A stretch of 64,000 nucleotides of DNA from Diaporthe sp. PMI_573 (taxonomy: Eukaryota; Ascomycota; Sordariomycetes; Diaporthales; Diaporthaceae). The DNA is taken from contig JAJTUP010000017.1 of assembly GCA_021399435.1 (NCBI GenBank), positions 248,001 through 312,000 on the forward strand, written 5' to 3'. Position 1 is the stretch's first letter. Every line of letters begins with the position of its first letter. The translations under genes were made by a program, and so were the position numbers. The notes beneath the pieces are model-generated. The model did not search any database. It worked only from the letters and a program-made list of their open reading frames with translations, and had not been told where the DNA came from. Below are positions 13,201 through 25,500 of the stretch, piece after piece.

Positions 13201-14673
13201 CTCGTATGCTTTCGGGATCGCAGGTACTGGAGGAACGTCCTCAGACTCATCCTGGCTGGAAGACGGGAGTGTGTTTACCGACTTGGGCGCCGGTAGACGA
13301 GAGCCCCCATTCTGTGGAGCGCGAGGCTGCAGTGAGCCTGTCGACGTCCTCACGGTGTTGTAGCTTGTTGTTGACCCAATAGACATGCCGGAGCTGTAAG
13401 ACTTTCTGTTGGGGTCCGGGGTCGTTCTTTGCGAGGACGGGGTCGCGGTTTTTCGAGGAAGCATCGAGGGCGATCGTGAAGACGGCCGAGGCTCGTTCAA
13501 CGGGGGAGGAGGCAGGGGCTCCAAGATCATGGAGCTGTTAGCGGAATTGGGCATGGTGGACATTCTTTTCATTCGTTGCGCATCAGTGGGGCTCACGGTT
13601 CTCGCACCGAGTCCGGACGCATGGAGGCCAGATGGTTGTTGGCCCGGCATTATCGACATCCGCCTTGAACCCGACCCTGGAGTGCTGGATCCCGGTTTGT
13701 TACCCCTGGGGGAGGTCGGGAATCCCGCAGAGGCCCTATGCTGATCAACCGACAAGGAATTGCTCTCCGCGGACGCATTTGTGTGGCTCGACCGAGGCGG
13801 CGGGGGCTGCGAGATTGTCTTGAGCTTTGCGGCTCTTGATGCAGTCATGTTGCGAGATGTGTCGGGGTAGCCTTGACTTGCCCCGTCTATTGATGACCGC
13901 GTAGAGTCCAGCCCATACCGGTCCACATTCGCCGTCTGGCTGGGGACTCGACGCACAGAGGGGCCGTTAGTCGAGTCGGATGAGTCAAAAACGCTGGGGC
14001 CAATTGATTTTCTCGGCTGGTGTTTTGGAATGTGACTGTTTGAGACTGGAGGGTATTGGTTTTGGCGCCGCGGGCGGATGGTGCCCCCGGCCCTTTGGTT
14101 CTCGCTGGCCGTAGACATGCTGGACGCGGTCGAGGAGATGCTGGTCTGCCGGTTAGACACGCTGGACCTCCTGAGGATGGAGCCGGTGCGTGACCGCGCC
14201 GTGTGCGTCTGGGCCTGGGCCGGGGCCTGGGGTTGCTGGTTTGCGTGCTGGATGGCAATGCGCGTCATTGTCCCGTTGTGTGAGACGTTTGGCTCGTCCC
14301 GCACGCTGGTTGCCGCCGCCAGTCCCTGGGACTCCAGGATGCTCCCCTCGCCGGTGGGGGAGGGAAACTGGGTCAACGTGAAGTCGCCCGAGGCGGATTC
14401 TAGGCTGCTCTGGAGATCATCGAAGCTGACCTGGGGCAGGAAGTCGTGGTGGGCGGCTTGGGGATCCTGTTCTAGCGGAGCAGGGCTGGGAGCGGTAGCA
14501 TTGCGGCCAAAGGAAAACAGAGAATGGTTGTTTTGGGAGGAAGCGCTGAGCATTGGAGCGCCGCTGATGGAGGAGCGTTTCGAGTGGAGGCGTTTGGTGG
14601 GACTGGGGATTTCTCTGCTGGGTTGCCTGCTCCTGAAACAAGAAAGGGCGAGCTTGTCAGTGACAGGTGCCAT
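10273..14673 (-). CDS. pom1: Pom1-like DYRK-family dual-specificity protein kinase
   Basis: The model is two exons, 14673-11452 and 11400-10273, split by a 51-nt intron (GTAGGT...CCTAG) in phase 0, giving about 1449 aa. The first ~930 residues are Ser/Pro/Thr-rich and look disordered. A DYRK-homology box follows (YERGEIIDYNDIYFCG), then the kinase domain at about 1017-1320: glycine loop GKGSFGQVV, VAVK lysine near 1049, catalytic loop HCDLKPEN with Asp near 1146, DFG near 1166, activation-loop YTY with Tyr near 1180, and SRFYRSPE. YxY is the DYRK autophosphorylation signature. In fission yeast Pom1 forms cortical polar gradients that control mitotic entry and septum position; a similar polarity role here is inferred from family. 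An alternative 5' model (exon 15082-15015, intron 15014-14633) has a GTATGT donor, a TTTCTTGTTTCAG acceptor and an in-frame junction, so the first 13 residues of the simple model are uncertain. Yak1-type kinases are less likely because of the Pom1/DYRK2-like homology box. Confidence 0.93.
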
Positions 14674-17600
14674 GGTGAAGGGGCGGGAGAGGGTCGTGTC
14701 ATGTCATCGCTGCATGGTCAACAGGGTGGCGAGCAGCAGGTAGAGGGTGGCTTGTGCAGCGAGCAGCTGCCGGGCGCTGTACAGTATAGTCTGCTGTAGC
14801 AACCGACAGTCGACAGCGAACAAAACACACACCGTACGACTGCAGATGCGGTGGCAGGGCGCAGGGCACAGGGCAGAGTGGGCTGGCTTGGACGAGAGTG
14901 GATTGCGGGCGTGTGTGTGCGCGGGCGGGCGGGTGCGTGAACGTGTGGATGTGAGTGCACTGAGGCAGAGACGGGGAGAGGCTGGCTTGTTCACACTGGC
15001 TGGCTTCAACATACCGCGTCGGGGAGGAGTGGTTGCCGGTTGCTGGTCGCGGACCAGCAGGAACCTTGTGGTCCCGTCTCATGGGGATGGAGATTGAGGG
15101 GGTCAACTCCTGGGGACTGTATCGAGACGGACGAGTCGAGGCGAGGCGAATGGAGGCGGTCGGGAGACGGACGCAGAGGTGGCTGCACGAGAGTGGGCGG
15201 GGGCCACGCTGCCACGATGGAGGTTCGCACGATCGTTGCTTCAAACGACAGGTGGGCGGCGGTCAATTGAAGCGCTATGCTCGTAACGATGCGACCCCGG
15301 CAGGGAACTGTGGGCTTGGATGGGGAAGGAGGCGATATTTTTCCTTCCCACGTCCCTGGTCGCGAAAAGCGGACTCAGTCCGATGAGGATCTGAGCATGA
15401 GGGCAGCGCTACCACATCCCGTGTTCCTTGTTCCGAGTCCCGAGGATGCGTTGACGAGGACGAGTAGGAGGAGGAGGTCGGATTGTTCATTCACGTAGGA
15501 GGAATAATGAGGACGAGGACAATTGAACTGGGGTGGGTGGGTTGACTTGGTTGGAGGAGAAGGGGGGACCCAAGTGGTTGTCGGTCTGTGTTGGTTGGCA
15601 CGTCAGAGTTGGGTCTGGTCTGTGCCTTTTGCCCAGTAGTGGGAAATAAGGGTATGTGGGAGTAGGAGGTAGGTCGAGCAGGTCGGGCAAGACAGGGCAC
15701 ACACACACACGGCACGGCAAGGCAAAGGCAAGGTGAGATTGGACGACGGAGAAGGGTAAGGTGAATGAATGAGTGAATGAAAGGGCAGGCAGTTGGTGCT
15801 CTAGTTGCTTAGCCTGTACGCCTCTACCACTGGACTGGTTGACGGTAGACTAACTACCTGTACGGTAGCAGACTAGGTACACGGACGCGGACGCGAGAGC
15901 CAGCCATGCTACGTACTTCTTGGCGAGAGGCATTGAGCTCTGTTTGTGAGCTGCCGTTGGCTGTGAGCAATCTACAGTATTGCATATCATAGCCCACACA
16001 CATAAGAAGGTAAGACATTCACTGCACGCGACCATCTGTTAACAGCAGCAATGTACTTACTTACCTTTATTACCTACAGCAGCAGCAGGCTCGGGGCAGT
16101 TGCAGCTGGGGCAGGTATGTACTTTGGCTTGGTATCTTGGCCCTTCCCAAATATGCCAGTCTAACGGCAGAGAATTGCCCGACCAGCCTGCTTCCCCACC
16201 CCACCTGCCTCCACCTGCCACCTGCCACCTGCCTAACAGTAGACAAGCAGAGGGAAAGGACCATGATCGGATTGGCAACAGATCTTGACCCGTTATGCGG
16301 CCACTTTTGACCATGCTCCAGCCCCTCCAACCTGTTGTTTTTATTTGTATATTTGTGGTTGTGCCTGATGGATGGGTCCTATAGCAGAGCATGGCTGGAA
16401 GGGGGGGTTGGGTGCACATAGCAACCGGAATCCTGCCCAATCAATCAAGCACTTTCATGCTGCTCCAGTGTCAGCCTCGTCCGAATCCAAAGTAGGTACT
16501 TTGTTCCTGCACTTGGACCTGCACCTGTCATGCCCTTCTCGACTCGTCGACCGAGGGACCAACTGTCGTTTCTTTGTTCCTGCATACGGAAAACAGATAC
16601 ACGGACGGACGGACGCAGGGGCTCTCTCGCACGCGCCCGTCCGCGCACAAGCATTTATTAGTCAAGGCTTTTCTGTAGGTCTCTTTACTACGCTATCATA
16701 TCAGGCATTAATTAGTTGGAGCGGACAAGACCTAATACGAAAACAAATCATTTCGTGAGCCAGGGAATCCTGCAGGGCCAGGGAGCAACCTGAGAAAAAC
16801 CCCGGAAAAGACATGTGGCAGGCCAGGGACCAAAACTATAAACTTTGATGAAGAGCAGCGTCAAATGTCTGACGGGCAGGGGGCATGGGGTGTCACTGGC
16901 CCCCACCCTCATCTGAGCGGGATCCGATCCAGTAGCATCAGACGCCCAGAGTCAACACACTACTGCACCCAACACACGGTGCAATAACACCACACGAGAC
17001 ATGCGAGAGCCTCGTTGATGGTCAAGGACAAGCACGGCAGCAGGGCCCGTGACAGCTCACATTGTCTATACTCCAGCAAGCTATGCTTTGGGGCATTAAA
17101 CAGCGGCATCTGAAACGGCCCGCCCGCCCCGCGCCCGCGCCGTCGCCACTGACAGAACCGCGTCTTTCTCTGTTTTGGTGTGTTTTGGCAAGGTTGCCGG
17201 GTTATATAAGAGGGCTGGTATATGTCGCCAACAACACGCGGACAGGACGGCATCACTGGTCCTTGGGCATCTGTCGGGGGCAACAGGCCTGCAACAACAA
17301 GTGGGTACGCATTGCGAACCCGTTCAGCCGTTCATCCATCAACCTGGATCGTGCCGGACAACCACGGCCAACCAATCCTTCCAGAAGAAGAGTCAGGACC
17401 CTTTTTTTTCCACTTCCAACAGACTGCAACCAGCCACCCTGCCCCGCCACCCACGGTTGCCACGGTCCATGTCCAGATCCTCGCCTGTCACGAACAGCAC
17501 TCCCAGTGCTTAATCCCCGGACACGACGGATCATGGGTGGTTGGTTGGTTGGTTGGTCTGTCTGTCTGGACATTGAAGAGGCGCCCATTCTCTCATTATT

Positions 17601-18798
17601 CCAGCCGCCTCATGTCACATCATTCAATGGTCAAACACAATTTAGGGCTGTTCTGATACGAATGACACTGGGCGGTTAAAGTTCTCCATACGGGCTCGAA
17701 GACAGGTCGTACCGCACACTCTTGCTTGATCGCCACCAGATATCTGCAGATGTTTGATACCCGTGGCCCATAAGAAATCTCGGTGGCAACTGGGGACAAA
17801 GGGGATCACCGAAATGGCTTGGCCTGCCCGGAGGGTCCTCTTCCCCAGGTCGGCGGATCAAAAGGGGGCTAATGACATTAGAGGCGGGCTTTATTTTTCC
17901 TTGAAACATGGTCTATCGCAGCCTGTTGCTGCTGCCATTCTGGCATTCCGGCGCTCTGGCATGGAAATTGGCAATCTCGTCGACTGATAATGCTGACGGG
18001 TCGGCCTGCCATCCTTCATCTGCCACGACACATCGCCGCATCTCTTGCAGCTGTCTGGCGCCCGGACTACTACCGTGTATGTCCTGTTGGGCAATTTGGT
18101 CCGACCTTATTACTGCTGTGTGGAACTCTCGTCCGCCCACCGTTCAGCCACTGGCGATCTGACGCCTTCACGATGGCCCCCCCCCCGCAGTCAAGGCCAG
18201 CATGACGACATGGCAAGGGTCTCACAAGTCGTGTGAACCTTAATCGCGGGGTTTCTCATTGCCGTAGGTTTCGAAAGTATCGATATCCGATCTTTCACAG
18301 TCCAAACGCGGAGTGGGCGGCCTTACTATTGGGCCTGAGGCTTACGAGTGTAAACCGGATGTATCACGCGCCCGTCCAGCTTGCTCTATGTAGTTCACAT
18401 GCACCCGGACGGTATTGAGGAGTACTCAGCCAGTCCACCCCGCGCTTTCATCAGGCGAAGACGCCACCAGGCGGGAGCGGCCCGCGGTCGTTCGTCCCCT
18501 CCACCAGTTGCAGCTTGCTTGCTTGTGTTGCATTGCACAGGCACAGGCGGGTAGGTGGGCTGCGTCACATGCCGAACGGCGCTGCACTGCACTGATCAAG
18601 CTCAGACGTCAGCTGCCCACGCCCGACCACGCGTCTCGCCTCTTCACACAGCAACCAGCATCGCCCTACCTCGCAGCCACAACCTATCGCATCACATCAA
18701 ACGGCGCCCCGAGCGCAAATCAGGCACACACACTGACTCAGAATGAGACCCCGGCCGACAATAGCATTCTGAATCCGGTAGAACCGGGGTGAGCCAAG
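14674..18798. other. Divergent intergenic region between the kinase and peroxin genes
   Basis: About 4.1 kb separates the starts of the Pom1-like gene (minus) and the peroxin gene (plus), so it should hold both promoters and 5' UTRs. The left end may contain a 5' exon and 382-nt intron of the kinase gene. Visible items are a CA tract near 15700, an ACGG run near 16605, tandem GGTT then TCTG repeats at 17539-17568, and a C-tract at about 18177-18187. Open frames here are short and low in complexity; none looks like a gene. Confidence 0.6.
17539..17568. repeat. Compound GGTT / TCTG microsatellite
   Basis: Tandem GGTT units (17539-17556) run directly into TCTG units (17557-17568). Confidence 0.85.
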
Positions 18799-20358
18799 AT
18801 GGACAACTTTGCCGACGACCTCCTCTACAACGCCGTCCAGACCGACGATGACGCCACCGGGAGCGTCCACACCGATGCCGATGCGCAGAACATCTCCTCG
18901 CCTGAGCAGGTGAAAACGGAGAAGACCAAGGGGCGCAGGTGGAGGGGTCTCTCTGCCCTCTCGGCCTCAGCTAGCATGCAAGACAAGATGCTCGAAAAGT
19001 AAGATCCATCCATCATGATGGCACTACAATCATCGTTCAACCGCGCCTTCGAGCCGTCCCACTGACCAGAAACGAGCAGACTCCTCTCCTCGATGATGCC
19101 GACCGACCTCGCGCCGGGCGGCGAGATCCAGAACACGCCCATCCCCACCGACTCCTTCAGCAGCTACGAGGCCTCGCGCCCGCCCTTCACCCTTCCCACC
19201 ATGTCTACCAACTTCCGCCGCTTCAACGCCCGCATCGGCGTGGTCTTCAAGTTCCAGTCGCGCACAATCAAGCTGCTGTCCTGGCGCCGCCCGAGCCACA
19301 CCCTCTCCTTCCTCGCCGTCTACACCCTCGTCTGCCTCGACCCCTACCTCCTCACCGTCCTCCCCATGGCCCTCCTCCTCGTCGGCGTCTTCATCCCCTC
19401 CTTCATGGCCAGGCACCCCCCCGAGGTCAGGGAGCTGGGCTACAGCCCGCACGGCCCGCCCCGCGCCCCGGCGAGGACGGTCAAGCCGGTCAAGGAGCTT
19501 AGCCGCGACTTCTTCAAGAACATGCGCGACCTGCAGAACAGCATGGAGGACTTCTCGCGGGGCCACGACAAGATCGTTACGGGCCTCGTCCCCATGACAA
19601 ACTTTAGCGACGAGGCTGTCAGCTCCGCCCTCTTCGTGGGGCTCTTCGCAGTCACCCTCTTCATGACCATCGCCTCGCACCTCCTCCCCTGGCGCACAAT
19701 CGCCCTCTGCGCCGGGTGGGCCGTCGTCATCTCCTCTCACCCGACCGTCGCCAAGGCCCTGCAGGACCAGCAGAGGGCATACTTCGCGCCAGGGGGCGAG
19801 GCGGACCGCCAGGGGGAGAGGGCTCAAACCGCCCTCGAGGCCTTTGTAGCGCGCGACATCATCCTCGACAGCGCGCCCGAGACCCGCGAGGTCGAGATCT
19901 TCGAGCTGCAGCACCTCGACGGCGGTTCGGGGGAGTGGGAGGCCTGGGTGTTTTCACCGTCGCCCTACGACCCGCTCTCCCAGGCTCGCATCACGGGCGA
20001 GAGGCCCTCCGGTACGCGCTTCTTCGAGGACGTCCGGGCGCCTGATGGGTGGGAGTGGAGCGAGAAGAAGTGGGCGCTTGACCTTTGGTCGCGCGAGTGG
20101 GTCGAGGAGCGGATTATTACTGGTGTTGAGGTCGAGACTGAGGGGGAGCGGTGGGTTTATGACATGTATGATGAGAGCGAGGGGGCTTCTGGCGTGCGGG
20201 AGGAACAGCGGGATGGGAGTGAGGGTGCGGCTAATTTGCTTAGGAGGAAGAATCTTAGCTGGGAGGAGGGCGAGGAGGGTGAGGGCCGGCGTGGGGAGTG
20301 GAGGCGGAGGAGGTGGGTTCGGTTGGTTAGAAGGAGGGCTCAGGTTGGGGCTGCTTAG
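18799..20358 (+). CDS. Peroxisomal membrane peroxin, Pex28/29/30-type, dysferlin domain
   Basis: Exons are 18799-18998 and 19080-20358, with an 81-nt intron (GTAAGA...GAGCAG, branch CACTGAC), giving 492 aa. The phase-2 junction restores a lysine and leads into LLSSMMP, a start-of-domain pattern seen in this family. Hydrophobic hairpins lie at about 142-176 and 246-286. A dysferlin-type module follows at about 338-411, with EVEIFELQ and FFEDVRAPDGWEWSEKKW, whose W-rich C-terminal motif is typical of yeast Pex30-32 and Pex28/29. The tail is rich in Glu, Gly and Arg. Family members sit in peroxisomal or peroxisome-linked ER membrane and control peroxisome number, size and separation. I cannot say which numbered peroxin is the orthologue. 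AATAAA lies at 20385-20390, about 30 bases after the stop. The gene is divergent from the kinase and convergent with the NACHT gene to its right. Confidence 0.9.
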
Positions 20359-20691
20359 GTGTATTAGCCTTGTGGTAGTACTCAAATAAATTCTGTGGCA
20401 ACTATCATCTGGGATATGAGAATATGAACGAGTCCATACAGTATCGGCAGTGCAATGCCTCCAAAAGTGATCATCAGGAGCGGGTGACAAGAAAGTTGAC
20501 CCTGGAGTCCTTTCAGCAGCTGAAAATACCAAGATAGAACCCCCTCATGCTGAGTCTCAAATGTGCAGATCCCTCAAAATCTTCTAGACCGGGCTGCCCG
20601 TGCCTCTTATGTATGTACATACTGTCAGCGATGGACATATTCTTTCATGCTGCGCTCTGTCACTCCTCGCGTTTTGTGCCGTGTACTGAGA
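20359..20691. other. Convergent intergenic spacer
   Basis: About 330 bases separate the 3' ends of the peroxin gene (plus) and NACHT gene 1 (minus). It contains an AATAAA polyadenylation-type signal at 20385-20390 serving the plus-strand gene. Nothing else is recognised. Confidence 0.6.
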
Positions 20692-23600
20692 TTAAGGTCT
20701 GCTCTCTGAGAATTGTGGCCTGCCATCAGCAACTGTCATAATTCGAATGTGTATGCTCTCGGTAGGTGTTGCCATACCTTCTTCGTATTCCAGTTGCAGC
20801 CTGTACCCAGCATGCTCGTCAAAGCACCCCATGTCCCTCAAATAGTCTCTGAAGCCAATACTAGAGAATGGACTTCTCGCGATTACCTCCCTCAACCTTG
20901 CCCACAGAGCCTCTGAACGCATTTTATGTTCTAAAATGCATGTCCATATCATCTCCATAAGGCTGGTAGAGTCCTGATCACTAACTTGTCGATATGGCAT
21001 ATCAGCAAAGTTCCCACACGGTTGGAGGAAGCCAACCACGCGATCATGCGTGCTACAGCCGTCCTCTTGACACCTCTGGTACAGATATGATACCGCATTT
21101 TCAAGATCTGAAGATGCAGATTCATCTCCACCATTGGAACTGTGTTCGTCCTCATCGAGGATATCGTGGCTCAAGTCTGTCTTGAGCAAGCTGGCCAACA
21201 ATCTCTGGATTACAGTTGTTGCCTGAAGTGCCACAACACAGAAGATTTGGTCGCACTCATCTCGGGGCCAATCGCGCTCCATAAAGCCAGGCATCTGCGA
21301 GAAAGAGGCCAGGCGCGATTCATCTGACATTTTTCTCATACTCCAGCTCCCAAATTCACTGCACACTAGAAATATCGTACTGTGAAAGTCTGCTCCTTTG
21401 AGTGCAAAATCAGAGACAAGTCGCAAAAATGACGCTGTCAGAGGCTGCATGTGGCGCGAGGATGATCCAAAATGTAGCTGTCCCAGACCCAAACCTAGCA
21501 GCCTAGTGAATGGTGAGGTTTTAATATGTTCCAGCGGACCAATTTCTTCACCGACCAACATTCCATCGATATCCAGAGCCCATAGAGGGTGTTTCATGTT
21601 GACGTCGATATCGGGTAGGTGTATCAGCCATTGAGCCAGTTTAGGAGGAATTCCAATGCCAAAATGCTGAAATTCCCCTACTTGAGTTCCTGCCACAGCT
21701 AGCAAAATCGCTGACCTGATACTTCTTCCAACAAGCTCGTTCTCAATGATGGGCATAGAGTAACGATCCAAAATGGGGTAATATGCAGCTATGCTGAAGA
21801 AGGCTGCGATGCGTATGGTACGAGGGGCCGGGTACACGACTATCAGGAGGCATGATGAGTTGTACAGCTCGTAGCAAACCGAAAAGAGTGCTCTCGCAGC
21901 GCTGTCTCTGGCATCTGCAATTCTGGCCAGGTCGTGCAGATATGTTTCTACATTTTGCACCAGGCACCAAGAATGCGCCTCAAGACTTTTCGTTGCCTTT
22001 CCCAGCACCAGCCAAATGAGTTTAACGGCCCCAAGACTGGCGCTGATGACACATAAGTTGAGGTCCTCTGAAGACATCCCGTTATGCCTCAGAATACTTT
22101 GTCCCTCAACAGTGTCGGCCAGGAAGTCGTGCGCACTCCGATGAACGAACCTGAACCCTGCTCTCTTATTCGCATTTTCGAGAAGTGCAATTTCCGTATA
22201 TCGCAAGCTGTCTTGGTCACATCCTGCTGGCTCTCCGTACACACAGAGGAGCCCAGCGCAGCGGACCTCGACTCTTTTCCGGAATCCCTCGCACTCTTCC
22301 AGCAACTGGCTCGCTGAAATGACAGGGCTTGTTGCAAACGTGTAGTAAGGCTGTGCAGCTGAAGCAAGCATCATCTCCATAACGCTGAGCCCCTGCTTGA
22401 GACACTCGAGATCTTTGTCATGAGCAGCCATGGTGAGCCTGAAATATAGAGCGGCGCTCTCTCGGTAAATATCACAGTCGTCATTTAACCTTTCCCACAT
22501 ATCCTTGTACAAGTCGTTCAAGCGCTGAGGCAAGCTCTCCATCCTCTTGCGAATTTCTGTGAGGGACTCTCCGTTATCCAGGCCTCGGTTGATGCTCTGT
22601 ACTGCTAGAGTCAACCAAAGAAACACCCCCTCAGCTTTCTTGACCAAATCCTTGCAGAAAAAGGGTTCATTCCGAATCTGTTGACGAAGCTTGTCGGTGG
22701 CGTAAGTATGTAGGTCACCAGCCGTCAAGTCCTGTATACGAAGCTGAGGCTCGTGTCTGAATCGTCGCTCAAAGACTGCTTCGTTTCGGCTGGAGGCGAT
22801 TATCTTGACATTTTGTAGCCTGATCGTCTCAAGAGTCTCCAGTAGGTCCTGATGCTCGTCCTCTGGGCCGCATTCATCTAGTCCATCGATCAAAAGGCAC
22901 AGCGGCTTACCGAAGTGCCTGATCAGACCTAAACACAATCGCTGCAACTCCTTAACCGACCAATCTGTGTTGGTATCTTTGGAATTCAGTCTGTCCACGT
23001 TGCGTGAGGCGTATTCTGAAGCATTCGGTATGACGAAGACGAGCTGGTGTGCGATCGAACAAAGCATGCCTTTGATGTTCCGCTGCATCGGAGCTCCTGG
23101 GCGCCAGAAATAATGGCTCGCTATAATTACATCGCGGCGCCACTTTTCCAGCAAGATTTTGGTGCGAGGCTCAGACAAGATAAATCTAGCCAGCGTAGAT
23201 TTTCCCGACCCTGGCTTGCCCATAATCCAGTAGATACTGAGGTCCGACTGTAGCCAGTCGGTAAAGCTGTCCCAGACCATCCCCGGCGGCTCTGCTATGT
23301 ACTTATCATCTGAGGAATCGTGAGAGAAGTCATCTTGGCTATGCAAATTTCGGTTGGCCAGCGCCTGGGAATCACCGGCACACGCCTCATCGTTACTGTC
23401 GCTGAGGTTGTCTCCGTCCGCGAACAACCAGCAGAAAGTATCAGTATGAGCGTCCTCGATCTGGTTGGCTCGCTCGTTCATGCTGGGGTATTTGAGACTT
23501 TGGAGGAGCCTCTCTCGGGACCGTTCTCTGCTGGCCTGCTCAACATGGTGCTGAAACCTATGCTCAGCTTTTGCCGAAGTCTGTGTGACATGGTCCCGAA

Positions 23601-24484
23601 TGGCCATCTCGGTCTTTCCGGACTCTCGTATGATCGTTTCTCGGACCTTTAGAGCCTCTTTGGACACAAGGTCAGATGCCTCTCTGGACCCCTGCTCATA
23701 CTTGATCACGAAGTTCCGCATTTTTTCATCGAGAGAATCAATGTCTATGCTTGCTGTGTTCAATGATTTACTAAGACAGATTTGCTATTAGCACTCTTGT
23801 GATGGAATCACAAAGCAATGGATGATATGGAACAGACCCAGCGCCACCATGTGTGCGTGGGTCATGCTTGAGGCGGCAAAAATGGCAGTCTCTGTCATTT
23901 CCTTTTTGAGTTGACATGCTGTAGCCCCACTTGGAGTTGCTGCTCTTGGAGACTTGTTTGTTACGGGGCGCACATTGACGTACAAGATCCAAGCCAGGAG
24001 AGCGCTTTGCATTATCTGCTCGGAGTCTGCCAGGTCTCCTTGCATCCTCTCAAGCCGGCGTTTACGCCAATTCACCTTAACTGCTGTTTTCACAGTCGCC
24101 CGAAGGCTAGCCTTAGTATTGTGCCCCACGAGAAAGGCAATCTCTTCTTGCAAGTCTATCATTGTCTGTCAGAAGGCCTTCAAGGGCTTATTGTAGGACT
24201 CTGCAGCCCTCATAGCGCACATGCATACCTCTTGCAACTCCGGTGCACTTCTTCGTGACGTCGACAAGTTTCTGCTCATGCTTGCCTAAAGGCCGCGGAA
24301 TCTCGACCGCAATGATGTCTGATGCCACATCTTTTATGGCAGTACTCTTGTCCATGAGTGAATCATCTATGGTGCCATTGCGGTAGACATCTTTGACTAG
24401 AACCAAGGTTTCACGGCCGAAGCTGACCGTCTGAAAAATACTACATGCCAGGCCCAAGGCGGCAAGCCCTTCGAGACCTGACAT
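20692..24484 (-). CDS. NACHT/STAND NTPase 1 (fungal NLR-like protein)
   Basis: Exons are 24484-24229, 24155-23984 and 23770-20692, with introns of 73 nt (GTATGC...GATAG) and 213 nt (GTACGT...TCTTAG), giving about 1168 aa. The second junction restores a smooth reading (SALLAWIF then KSLNTASID). The N-terminus, starting MSGLEGLAALGLACSIFQTV, is the helical domain type found at the head of fungal STAND proteins (SesA/HeLo-like in broad sense; exact family not resolved). An amphipathic helical linker follows. The NACHT core has Walker A GKPGSGKST at about 327-335 and Walker B LCLLIDGLDE at about 433-442, then a helical region with LYKDMWERL and FRFVHRSAHDFL, as in the post-NACHT domain (DUF7791 type) of this group. 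The last ~500 residues show no ankyrin, WD40 or TPR repeat. Relatives act in heterokaryon incompatibility or immunity-like cell death; that role here is inference. The first two splice junctions are my prediction. Confidence 0.85.
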
Positions 24485-25500
24485 CTTGATTGCATTCGCA
24501 GTGAAGATGCGCCGAGCTTGAGCTGTGGTTGGATTTAGAGTTGCTGATAAGTATATGGATTCGATGGATGAGTGGAATGGGTGCCTTCAGAAAGAAAATT
24601 GGTGCGTCGAGAGATGGGGGAAGGAGGGGTTCAAGCTTGAGGTCAGAGGAGGCTGTGGCAGGCCAGAGTCGGCCTAGGCACCTGCACACTCATGCAAGTC
24701 GTCAGCAGGCCTGATCACTCAGCGAGGCAGAAATGCGTTATTGCATATCGTTGGCCAGTCGGATCCTGGTTCACTGGGTGATGAATGGCCACACAGGCGT
24801 ATGCAACCAGTTTTGGCTTAGCCCGGGGCTCACTTATGGGTGTGCAACAGGCAGTAACATGAGCTGGGATGGATGGAGCAGATGCAATTATGTGGAAAGC
24901 ATAAATATCAGAGTAGTTCAATTTCCAAGAACAGCCCAAGAGGTTTTGCAGTAAGCTTGAGCACAAATCTGAAATACCGGAAGCAGGGCTAATCGAACTG
25001 ATACAGTACCAGGGGCTGATTACTGAAATGTGGAAATATTGCGAAGTCCTGATCCCCAGCGCTGCTGTGCGACTTTGGCCCAGATGTTGATGGGAAGCCG
25101 AGGACACAGGGACACACAACGATCAGAGTATACATAAACCATAAGTCACCGTGAATTCCAGGGTGGCTGGTGAACCCTTCCGATAAGAAATACACATAGA
25201 ACAGCTCAAGAGTTCGTTTTCCTTTTCTTGCAAATATGCTGTGAAATACTGCTGCGTCAATTTCATACTTGCAGCTATTCCGACAGCAGACTGACCCAAC
25301 ACTGCTGAATGATTCGGTGGTTCAGAAGCATCCACATCACAGAGCTCCAGACCTGCCATTGTAGGGTGGGCTTCCAAAGTTCAGGACAAAAACTGAGACC
25401 CAGCGTCGCACAATATCTCAGTAGACTGTCCTCGATGTGGCATGGGCGGCAGCAACATGCAATTCTGACTAGTGCCGGCTTCCGCCTCTCATTCTTTGGA
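24485..25500. other. Intergenic region upstream of NACHT gene 1
   Basis: About 1 kb lies between the start of NACHT gene 1 and the end of the oxygenase gene; both are on the minus strand. It should hold the 3' UTR of the oxygenase gene and the NACHT promoter. A minus-strand frame from an ATG near 25359 to 25123 (about 78 codons) is open but shows no family signature, so I do not call it. Confidence 0.55.

Noticed and set aside
19030..19914. Long minus-strand frame (294 codons) opposite the peroxin gene
   Set aside because: It is the antisense shadow of a GC-rich coding exon (Glu/Gly/Asp/Val-rich); the sense frame has the domain evidence.
25123..25359. Minus-strand frame of about 78 codons just downstream of the oxygenase
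   Set aside because: No recognisable family, within the expected 3' UTR; too weak to call.
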